Shown: positions 7,436 through 13,589 of the stretch, piece by piece
How the letters are laid out: each line of letters starts with the position of its first letter
Position numbering within the stretch: the stretch's first letter is position 1
Assembly: GCA_900766795.1 (NCBI GenBank)
Contig: CAAFWX010000192.1
Coordinates: 1-21,862 of the forward strand
From: Oscillospiraceae bacterium
GTDB taxonomy: Bacteria > Bacillota_A > Clostridia > Oscillospirales > Ruminococcaceae
Reading direction: 5' to 3'
DNA length: 21,862 nucleotides
The notes under the pieces: model-generated
The model's input: only the letters and a program-made list of their open reading frames with translations
What the model was told of the DNA's origin: nothing
Database searches by the model: none
Translations under genes and position numbers: made by a program

Positions 7436-8713
7436 GTGGATTTTATCAAGCATATCTGGGATGATATCCGTCAAAACGGGAAAACCCTTATCATAGCCTT
7501 TTTCATCGCTGTCGGCTTCTGGCTGGTGGTTTCCATTCAGGTGTTCCCGACAGTGCAGGACAGAATAAACGGAATCACGATTGAAGCGCCTCTGACCGAA
7601 TACATGACCTCTCATAATCTTCAGATTGTGAACAGCCCCGAGGATACGGTTGACATCAGAATCGAGGGCAAGCGCTATGAGATAAGCAGCCTTAAAGCAG
7701 AGGATTTCTACGCCTCGGTGAATCTGTCGCAGGTGCGTGCGGCAGGAACCTACACCGTTCCCGTCACGGTTTCACCAAAAACCGACGCGGAATGCACCAT
7801 TCTTGACACCGACCCGCTTGCTGTTACTCTAGTCATAGACGAAATTGTGTCCCGCGATTTCAATGTCACGGGCACTGCGCCCGATATCTCCCTGACGGAG
7901 GGCTACTACATCGACGAAATCACCGCTGAGCCTTCTGTTATCACCATCACAGGCTCTGCCTCGGTGCTGGACAAAATCGCAAGCGTTGAAGCGCGCTCCA
8001 CTTACAGCGGCGTTATCACCGAATCCCACGAAACCGTCGGCGACCTCATTCTCTACGGAGCAAACGGTGCAAAAATCGTAAACAACGACCTTAAGCTTTC
8101 CACCGAGATTGTGTCTGTAAACATTCCCATCTACAAGCAAAAAGAGCTGCCCTTGAAGTTCACCATAACCAACATTCCCGCAAACTTCAACAAAAAGAGC
8201 CTGAAATACACAATCTATCCCGAAAGCATCACCGTTGCCGCTCCGGACGACTCCATCGACAATCTGAGCGAGCTTGAGCTTGACCCCATCGACATCACCG
8301 ACATCAAGCTGAATCAGACCACCTCCATCCCGATAACGCTGCCCGACGGGTACAAGAACCTCTCGGGAAATCCCACCGCGCGTATCACATGGGACATTGA
8401 GGAATACGGCAAGCTGGATTACACTATCGAAAACATCGCTCTGACAAATGTCCCCGACAACTTTGACGTAACGCTCATCACAAACGCAGTCACGCTTACA
8501 GTGATTGGTCCGTCCGAGCGTCTGGCAGAGCTTTCCCCCAACGATTTCTACATCACCGCAAACCTCCTCGGAGTGAACCTGCGCGAAGGCACTCAGGACG
8601 TTTCCGTAAGCATAATCATCAGCGGAACAGACCAGCAGTGCTGGGTTTCCGGAAAATACAAGGCTGCGGTAGACGCCCAGCCGGTTGTGCCTGAGGAAAC
8701 TACGGAGGAATAA
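7436..8713 (+). CDS. cdaR: CdaR, YbbR-domain regulator of CdaA
   Basis: A 425-residue protein with a short cytoplasmic N-terminus, a single membrane anchor at about 17-34 and a large extracytoplasmic part made of about four YbbR repeats (roughly 40-125, 135-220, 225-315 and 325-410), each starting with a pattern such as V-x-G-x-x-x-x-L and rich in beta strands. CdaR binds CdaA through the membrane and modulates c-di-AMP synthesis (family knowledge). The start is GTG with AAGGAGG in the end of cdaA. The stop TAA shares its last A with the ATG of the next gene (TAATG at 8711-8715), again suggesting coupling. The acidic, Pro-containing tail (VVPEETTEE) is unstructured. Confidence 0.95.
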   Translation: MDFIKHIWDDIRQNGKTLIIAFFIAVGFWLVVSIQVFPTVQDRINGITIEAPLTEYMTSHNLQIVNSPEDTVDIRIEGKRYEISSLKAEDFYASVNLSQVRAAGTYTVPVTVSPKTDAECTILDTDPLAVTLVIDEIVSRDFNVTGTAPDISLTEGYYIDEITAEPSVITITGSASVLDKIASVEARSTYSGVITESHETVGDLILYGANGAKIVNNDLKLSTEIVSVNIPIYKQKELPLKFTITNIPANFNKKSLKYTIYPESITVAAPDDSIDNLSELELDPIDITDIKLNQTTSIPITLPDGYKNLSGNPTARITWDIEEYGKLDYTIENIALTNVPDNFDVTLITNAVTLTVIGPSERLAELSPNDFYITANLLGVNLREGTQDVSVSIIISGTDQQCWVSGKYKAAVDAQPVVPEETTEE

Positions 8714-10311
8714 TGGCAATCATCATCTCACAGATAAAAACCACCCTCGACGAAGACAAAAGCAGCGCGGTTTCAAAGGCTCTGGCAAAAGCGCGGCTCA
8801 ACCCCGCACAGGTGAAATCCGCTCGGGTTTTCAAGTCCTCGGTGGACGCCCGAAAGGGTGAGATTTGCTTCGTTCATTCTGTCCTTCTGGAGCTGGAATG
8901 TCCTGCCAAAGAGCGAAAGCTTGCGGAGAGTATGCAGAATGTTCGGCTTCACACCGACGAGGAGCTGAGCGTTGATTTCGGCAGCGAAAAGCTTGACGGA
9001 GATATCTATGTCGCGGGCTTCGGACCTGCCGGAATGTTCTGCGCGCTGACGCTGTGCGAGTTCGGCTACAAGCCTGTTGTCCTTGAGCGCGGCGCGGCAA
9101 TGGACGAGCGCGTGAGTGCGGTTGAGCGCTACTGGCAGGGAGGAAGCCTTGACCCTAGAACCAACGTTCAGTTCGGCGAAGGCGGCGCAGGAACCTTTTC
9201 CGACGGAAAGCTGACTACCAGAATCGGCGACGCGCTCTGCTCGCGAGTGCTGAAAAAGTTCTGCGAATTCGGCGCGCCCGAGGAAATTCTCACCAAAGCA
9301 AAGCCTCACATCGGCACAGACAAGCTGCGAAGCGTTGTCAAGAACCTCAGAAGCCGCATAATCGAGCTTGGCGGCGAGGTGCGCTTCCTCTCCCCGCTTG
9401 AGAACATCACCATCGAAAACGGACGGATATCCTCTGTCAGAATAAACGGCGCTGATTCCGCCTGCGGAGCGCTGGCGCTTGCAGTGGGACATTCGGCGCA
9501 CGACACGTTCAGAATGCTGCTTGACCGCGGCGTTGCTATGGAGCCGAAGCCCTTTTCCGTGGGTGCCAGAATCGAGCACCTTCAGGCAGACATTGACGCG
9601 GCGCTGTACGGGAAATATGCGGGGCACCCCGCGCTTCCTCCTGCGGAATACCAGCTTTCCTACCGCGAAAACGACCGCGGAGTCTACACGTTCTGCATGT
9701 GCCCGGGCGGGTATGTGGTGGCATCTGCAAGCGGCGCGGGAACGGTTGTCACAAACGGCATGAGCTATTTCGACCGCGCAGGAAAAAACGCGAACAGCGC
9801 GGTTCTTGTGGGAATATCCCCCGACGATTTCGGGCGCGAGCCGCTTGCGGGCGCGGAGTTCATCTCCCGCCTTGAGGCGCGGGCATTTGAGATGGGCGCA
9901 AAACGCGGCGCGGCAAACAGCGCTCCCGCTATGCTGACGCAGGAGTTTCTCGGAAACGGCGGTGCGCTCTCCCTCGGCAGAGTGACCCCGACCTATATGC
10001 CCGGCATTGAAAGCGCCGACCTGCGGGAGCTGTTTCCCGACTTCGTTTCGGAGCACCTTGCAAAAGGGCTGCGCTTTTTTGAGCACAGGATAAGCGGCTT
10101 TTCCGACAGCGACAGCGTGCTTACGGCAATCGAAACCCGAAGCTCCTCCCCCGTGCGCATTCCCCGCGAGGAATCGGGGAGCACAAAATCTGCGGATAAC
10201 CTTTTCCCTTGCGGCGAAGGTCCGGGCTATGCGGGCGGAATCATGTCTGCGGCTGTGGACGGAATACGAATTGCCGTCAAAATCATGGAGAGATTTGCCC
10301 CTAACGGATAA
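8713..10311 (+). CDS. FAD-dependent dehydrogenase of the COG2509 type
   Basis: A 532-residue flavoprotein. An N-terminal ~90-residue region precedes a Rossmann FAD site, VAGFGPAGMFCAL (100-112) ending in the acidic residue of LERG. Next come the family block NVQFGEGGAGTFSDGKLTTR and a C-terminal FAD block PCGEGPGYAGGIMSAAVDG (499-517), which is what separates this uncharacterised family from other flavin oxidoreductases. Its substrate is unknown. Family members are, from memory, often found between ybbR and glmM in Clostridia; here it follows cdaR with a one-base overlap but glmM is absent. ATG 8713 has GGAGG (8704-8708) four bases upstream. No membrane segment or signal peptide is seen. Confidence 0.9.
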   Translation: MAIIISQIKTTLDEDKSSAVSKALAKARLNPAQVKSARVFKSSVDARKGEICFVHSVLLELECPAKERKLAESMQNVRLHTDEELSVDFGSEKLDGDIYVAGFGPAGMFCALTLCEFGYKPVVLERGAAMDERVSAVERYWQGGSLDPRTNVQFGEGGAGTFSDGKLTTRIGDALCSRVLKKFCEFGAPEEILTKAKPHIGTDKLRSVVKNLRSRIIELGGEVRFLSPLENITIENGRISSVRINGADSACGALALAVGHSAHDTFRMLLDRGVAMEPKPFSVGARIEHLQADIDAALYGKYAGHPALPPAEYQLSYRENDRGVYTFCMCPGGYVVASASGAGTVVTNGMSYFDRAGKNANSAVLVGISPDDFGREPLAGAEFISRLEARAFEMGAKRGAANSAPAMLTQEFLGNGGALSLGRVTPTYMPGIESADLRELFPDFVSEHLAKGLRFFEHRISGFSDSDSVLTAIETRSSSPVRIPREESGSTKSADNLFPCGEGPGYAGGIMSAAVDGIRIAVKIMERFAPNG

Positions 10312-10333
10312 CTTCGGACAATTTGCACAGAAT

Positions 10334-10368
10334 ACCCCTTAAGCGTTTTGTTTAAGGGGTGTTTGTTT
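10334..10368 (+). promoter_or_regulatory. Terminator-like hairpin whose 3' arm is the next gene's ribosome binding site
   Basis: A 9-bp inverted repeat, ACCCCTTAA (10334-10342) and TTAAGGGGT (10352-10360), with loop GCGTTTTGT, followed by GTTTGTTT. It lies 22 bases after the dehydrogenase stop, where an operon terminator is expected. The right arm includes AAGGGGT, seven to eight bases before ATG 10369, so when folded it hides that ribosome binding site. It may act as a terminator, an attenuator or a translational switch. Confidence 0.6.
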
Positions 10369-10794
10369 ATGGGATATGTGATTGTCTGCGGCTCAAAAAG
10401 CGCGGGAGCGGCGGTGCGAAGTATGCTGCGCACGGAAACCGTCGAAACGCCTGCGGCAAAAATATACTCGGAAAACGCAGTGGTTATCCTCGGGAAAGAT
10501 GGCTGCGCCGAAATCGAACGCGCATTCAGCGTGATAATCAACGGCGATGAGCCGCCCTACCCTGTCCCCTGCGGCGTGCAGGTCATCACCATCGGGCAAA
10601 GTCCCAAAAACACGGTGAGCGTAACCTCGCGCACACCCGAGCTGCTTACGCTGTCGCTCAACCGCGCGGTGAATACTCTAAAAGGAACCGTCGAGCCGCT
10701 GGAGCTTCCTCTGCGAGTGCCCGAAACGACAGACGAAATCGGCTGCATGGCAGCTTTTGCCGCAGGGATTCTGCTGGGGGAGATTGGGGAATAG
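10369..10794 (+). CDS. Hypothetical protein, 141 residues
   Basis: I do not recognise a family. The product begins with a hydrophobic strand and a glycine/serine turn (MGYVIVCGSKSAG), continues with an alternating beta/alpha pattern (AVVILGKDG, VQVITIGQSPKNTVSVTS) and ends with a moderately hydrophobic helix (CMAAFAAGILLGEIG). The fold looks soluble and nucleotide-binding-like, but no catalytic motif is evident. Codon use is like that of its neighbours, which supports a real gene. ATG 10369 is chosen over TTG 10348 because AAGGGGTG (10355-10362) is properly spaced and TTG 10348 falls in the hairpin loop. No promoter of its own is visible, so expression would need read-through of the hairpin from the cdaA operon. 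The next promoter lies 71 bases after the stop; I see no clear terminator between them. Confidence 0.65.
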   Translation: MGYVIVCGSKSAGAAVRSMLRTETVETPAAKIYSENAVVILGKDGCAEIERAFSVIINGDEPPYPVPCGVQVITIGQSPKNTVSVTSRTPELLTLSLNRAVNTLKGTVEPLELPLRVPETTDEIGCMAAFAAGILLGEIGE

Positions 10795-10865
10795 CGCCGC
10801 TCGGAAGTGCATTTGTCACGAACGGAAAATGTTCTCTCCGAAGTATTATATTTTTCCAAAACCTG

Positions 10866-10895
10866 TTGATTTTAGCGCGGGGTTTATGTTATAAT
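10866..10895 (+). promoter_or_regulatory. Sigma-A promoter of the moxR-DUF58 operon
   Basis: -35 TTGATT (10866-10871), an 18-base spacer and a perfect -10 TATAAT (10890-10895) preceded by TGT (extended -10). The predicted start near 10902 leaves a leader of about 70 bases before ATG 10972, and excludes the upstream in-frame start at 10900. Confidence 0.8.
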
Positions 10896-10971
10896 AAGTA
10901 TGTCCATTGGTATGTTGAATACCGTTCACATCATTCTCACCACACATCTGAAAAAAGAAAGGACAGGACAA

Positions 10972-11925
10972 ATGGCAGACATAACCACCAATCAGAAGCT
11001 CATTCGGCAGCTTGCCGCCGAGATGGGAAAGGTCATCCGCGGAAAGAATGACGAGGTCACAATGGTGCTCACAGCGCTGCTCGCGCAGGGGCATATTCTT
11101 ATAGAGGACGTTCCCGGCGTCGGAAAAACGACCCTTGCCATGGCGCTCGGAAAAGCGACGGGACTCGGGTTCAGACGTGCGCAGTTCACGCCCGATGTCA
11201 TGGCGTCGGACATCACCGGCTTCACGCTTTTCAACAAGCAGGAAAACCGCTTTGAATACCGCGCGGGTCTTGCAATGACGAACATTCTCCTTGCCGATGA
11301 AATCAACCGAACATCTCCGAAAACGCAGTCCGCGCTGCTTGAAGCGATGGAGGAAAAGCGCGTTACCGTGGACGGAACGGTGCATACGCTGCCCTCGCCG
11401 TTTATGGTAATTGCCACTCAGAACTCTCAGGGCTATATCGGAACTTTCCCGCTGCCCGAGGCGCAGCTTGACCGTTTCATGATAAAGCTTAGCATGGGCT
11501 ACCCCTCGGTTGCCGACGAAACGCTTCTGCTTATGGACAGACTCAACGACAACCCCGTGAACGAGGTGCGCAACGTCATGACAGCAGAACAGCTCCACGG
11601 CTGTATCTCCGATGTTCTTCGGGTGGATTTTGCCGAGAGCCTTTGCAGATACGTTGCGGAGCTTTCCGCGGCGACGCGAAAGCACCCGAGCGTTGAACTT
11701 GGCGCAAGCCCGAGAGCTTCGCTGGCGCTTGTGCAGGCAAGCCGCGCCTATGCCTACATAAACGGACGTAGCTATGTCGTGCCCGAGGATATCGTCAGAA
11801 TGATGATTCCCGTGCTGTCGCACCGAATCGTGCTAAGACAGGAATCCCGCATGACAAAGCGCACAATCAACTCGGTGCTCGAGGATGTCGTGAACTCTGT
11901 CGCTCCTCCCGTCAAGCGCCGCTAA
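10972..11925 (+). CDS. MoxR-family AAA+ ATPase
   Basis: A 317-residue AAA+ protein of normal MoxR length. Walker A is at 45-54 (EDVPGVGKTT), Walker B at 104-114 (NILLADEINRT), sensor 1 in VIATQNSQG, and an arginine region at AQLDRFMIKL; the C-terminal lid (SPRASLALVQASRAYAYINGR, then VVPEDI) is the MoxR signature. Such ATPases act as chaperones that mature or insert protein complexes, usually with VWA-domain and DUF58 partners (family knowledge). The start at ATG 10972 is supported by AAAGGA (10958-10963) eight bases upstream. The DUF58 gene begins 11 bases after the stop, so the pair forms an operon. The target complex cannot be told from the window. Confidence 0.94.
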   Translation: MADITTNQKLIRQLAAEMGKVIRGKNDEVTMVLTALLAQGHILIEDVPGVGKTTLAMALGKATGLGFRRAQFTPDVMASDITGFTLFNKQENRFEYRAGLAMTNILLADEINRTSPKTQSALLEAMEEKRVTVDGTVHTLPSPFMVIATQNSQGYIGTFPLPEAQLDRFMIKLSMGYPSVADETLLLMDRLNDNPVNEVRNVMTAEQLHGCISDVLRVDFAESLCRYVAELSAATRKHPSVELGASPRASLALVQASRAYAYINGRSYVVPEDIVRMMIPVLSHRIVLRQESRMTKRTINSVLEDVVNSVAPPVKRR

Positions 11926-11936
11926 GGTAAGCAGAC

Positions 11937-13112
11937 ATGCGCAAAAACAGAACGATTTTTTCTCTGGCAGCGGCTGCCTGCCTGATATTTTCTATTTGCT
12001 ATAAAAGCAGGCTGTCTGCTGTGCTGCTGGTTGCGGTGCTGGGCTATATTCCCGCCGCGTTTTTCATCACGCTTGTCTGCCTTTTTCTTGTGAAGGCGGG
12101 GTTCGCAGAAACCCGCGCCACATATGAAAAAAACACCGAGTTTGAGCTTGGAATCTACATCTCAAGCCGCTCGCCGTTTGGCTGCGCTCCTGTCGAGCTG
12201 GTTTGCAGCCTGCCCGACAAGGACACGGGACTTTTCTCAAACAAAAAGATTTTCGCCGCGATTGCTCCTTTCGGGAAGTGCCGCATTTCCGCTTTGTGTA
12301 TGCACAGATACCGCGGCAGCTATACCGCAAAGCTTGAGCGCGTGGCAGTGTACGACCCGCTGCGCATAATCCGCCTTTCAAAAAAGGTCAACGCCGAAAT
12401 GACGCAGATTTTTCTTCCGAGAAGAATTTCCCTTGGCGGATTTGACGCGTCGGCTTCGGGCGAGCTTCACTCGCCGCTTTCGCGTATGATTTCGGGAGAG
12501 AGAGAGGACTTCTCCCACGTTCGGGAATACAGCGACGGCGACCTTATCCAGCTTGTGCACTGGAAGCTTACAGCAAAGACCAATGAGTTGATGATAAAGC
12601 AGTATGACGAAAACAGCGAGCAGAGGGCGCTTGTGCTGTGCGACTTTGGCTTTGAGGGATATCCTGCGGGAGCGCTGATGTACGCCGACAGCGTAATTGA
12701 AACCGCGATTTCGTTCGCTATGGCTTCGATGGAAGCAGGGGTAACGGTCACGGTAGACTTCGGCGCTGACAACCCGGGGCTTGTCAGCCGAATCAGCGAC
12801 AGGGCAGGCTTTGAAAGATTCTATGAGCTGATGTCGATGATTCCCGCAAAGCTTGACGTGCTGCCCTTTGCCGAGCTGATTAAGAGCAGCGCGAACACCG
12901 CAGCCTCGGTTGTTTTCCTCGTCACCGCAGGAATGGACGAAGAAATCCTCTTAGCCGCCGAGCAGCTTGCCGCAGGTTTTCCGGGGCTTGTTGTGCTTGC
13001 GCACGTTGACCCTGCGGGCACAAAGCCTGCCGATTCCCCCGAGGGAAGCTTTCTTTTCATCGACCTTGTGGGCGACACTGCGAAAGCGCTTTCGGAATTT
13101 GCGGGCACATAA
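11937..13112 (+). CDS. DUF58-domain membrane protein, MoxR partner
   Basis: A 391-residue protein with two N-terminal membrane helices (about 7-21 and 28-53), then a beta-rich region of about 60-160 and the DUF58 domain. The DUF58 signature is clear at 186-223: SGEREDFSHVREYSDGD, HWKLTAKTNELMIKQYD. The C-terminal ~160 residues fit the VWA-like fold of this family (strands ALVLCDFGF and SVVFLVTAG), but a full MIDAS motif is not seen. DUF58 proteins accompany MoxR ATPases, and the transglutaminase-like protein that often follows is missing here. The ribosome binding site AAGGTAAG overlaps the moxR stop. A 74-residue gene follows after 51 bases, without an intervening terminator. Confidence 0.9.
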   Translation: MRKNRTIFSLAAAACLIFSICYKSRLSAVLLVAVLGYIPAAFFITLVCLFLVKAGFAETRATYEKNTEFELGIYISSRSPFGCAPVELVCSLPDKDTGLFSNKKIFAAIAPFGKCRISALCMHRYRGSYTAKLERVAVYDPLRIIRLSKKVNAEMTQIFLPRRISLGGFDASASGELHSPLSRMISGEREDFSHVREYSDGDLIQLVHWKLTAKTNELMIKQYDENSEQRALVLCDFGFEGYPAGALMYADSVIETAISFAMASMEAGVTVTVDFGADNPGLVSRISDRAGFERFYELMSMIPAKLDVLPFAELIKSSANTAASVVFLVTAGMDEEILLAAEQLAAGFPGLVVLAHVDPAGTKPADSPEGSFLFIDLVGDTAKALSEFAGT

Positions 13113-13163
13113 CCTTGGGCAATTCGGGCATTGCGCCTGAAAATAAACATATGGAGGAATAAC

Positions 13164-13388
13164 ATGGATATCAAAGCAAAAATTGAAGAAATCGTAAACA
13201 AGATTAAGGCAGACCCCGCCATCGCGGAGGAGTTCACCAAAGACCCCGTAAAAGCGGTTGAGAAGCTTCTCGGCGTGGACCTTCCCGACGACCAGATAAA
13301 CCCGATTATCGACGGCGTTAAAGCAAAGCTTAACCTCGATGATATCTCCGGAAAGCTCGGCGGTCTTTTCGGCAAGCTTAAGGGATAA
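13164..13388 (+). CDS. Small acidic/basic 74-residue protein, leader-peptide-like sequence
   Basis: ATG 13164 has a strong GGAGG (13153-13157) six bases upstream, and codon use matches the neighbours, so the gene is real despite its size. The sequence is helical and charged: DIKAKIEEIVNKIKADP, AIAEEFTKDPVKAVEKLLG, then VDLPDDQINPIIDGVK and a glycine-rich end (SGKLGGLFGKLKG). The pattern 'DP-x-x-x-x-x-F-x-x-DP-x-x-A-x-x-x-L-x-G-V-x-L-P-D-D' resembles the N-terminal part of nitrile-hydratase-like (NHLP) or Nif11-type leader peptides of ribosomally made natural products, but no modifying enzyme lies next to it, so this is only a resemblance. It is the last gene before the terminator of the moxR-DUF58 unit. 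No signal peptide or membrane segment is seen. Confidence 0.85.
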   Translation: MDIKAKIEEIVNKIKADPAIAEEFTKDPVKAVEKLLGVDLPDDQINPIIDGVKAKLNLDDISGKLGGLFGKLKG

Positions 13389-13395
13389 TGTTCAC

Positions 13396-13434
13396 AACTC
13401 CCCGCAAGGTATTCACCTCGGCGGGGAGTTTTGC
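13396..13434 (+). terminator. Terminator of the moxR-DUF58-small protein operon
   Basis: A perfect 10-bp stem, AACTCCCCGC (13396-13405) with GCGGGGAGTT (13421-13430), followed by TT and TGCAT. Its 15-base loop holds a second small stem (AGGT / ACCT). It lies seven bases after the stop codon. Confidence 0.88.
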
Positions 13435-13448
13435 ATATAATAATACCG

Positions 13449-13481
13449 TTCGGCTGCGCAAAAACCTTTTCCGCAGCCGAA
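13449..13481 (+). repeat. Second perfect hairpin in the moxR-operon/GGDEF intergenic region
   Basis: TTCGGCTGCG (13449-13458) and CGCAGCCGAA (13472-13481) form a 10-bp stem with a 13-base loop. Neither strand shows a proper T run after it, so it is not a typical terminator. It may be a back-up terminator, an RNA processing site or a protein binding site; I cannot tell which. Confidence 0.6.
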
Positions 13482-13505
13482 TCTGTTTACGCAATGTTTT
13501 TCGTC

Positions 13506-13526
13506 ACATTTTTTGTAGAAAAATGT
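13506..13526. repeat. Palindrome upstream of the GGDEF gene, possible operator
   Basis: ACATTTTT and AAAAATGT (8 bp each) flank a 5-base centre (TGTAG). It lies immediately upstream of the putative promoter of the cyclase gene, at the position of an upstream regulator site. AT-rich palindromes arise by chance easily, so confidence is modest. Confidence 0.35.
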
Positions 13527-13528
13527 CC

Positions 13529-13556
13529 TAAACTTTTTCAGTTTTTCTGTCGATAT
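13529..13556 (+). promoter_or_regulatory. Possible sigma-D (motility-type) promoter of the GGDEF gene
   Basis: TAAA (13529-13532), 16 bases, then GTCGATAT (13549-13556). This resembles the sigma-D/sigma-28 pattern TAAA-N15-GCCGATAT with one mismatch. No good sigma-A -35/-10 pair is visible here, in contrast to the other promoters in the window. The leader to ATG 13590 would be about 27 bases. Confidence 0.35.
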
Positions 13557-13589
13557 ATAAGTACACAGCTTTGAAACGGAGTGATATCC

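Noticed and set aside
8773..10086. Minus-strand open frame (437 codons) opposite the flavoprotein gene
   Set aside because: A shadow of codon bias: the translation has no domain and the sense strand has clear FAD motifs.
10900..10971. Upstream start extending MoxR by 24 residues
   Set aside because: It begins at the predicted transcript start with no leader; ATG 10972 has AAAGGA in the right place.
10846..11823. Minus-strand open frame (325 codons) opposite moxR
   Set aside because: Antisense to a gene with intact Walker motifs; His/Arg-rich translation, and no promoter.
13389..13589. c-di-GMP or c-di-AMP riboswitch near the cyclic-dinucleotide genes
   Set aside because: I looked for conserved GEMM or ydaO core sequences here and before cdaA and found only simple hairpins.
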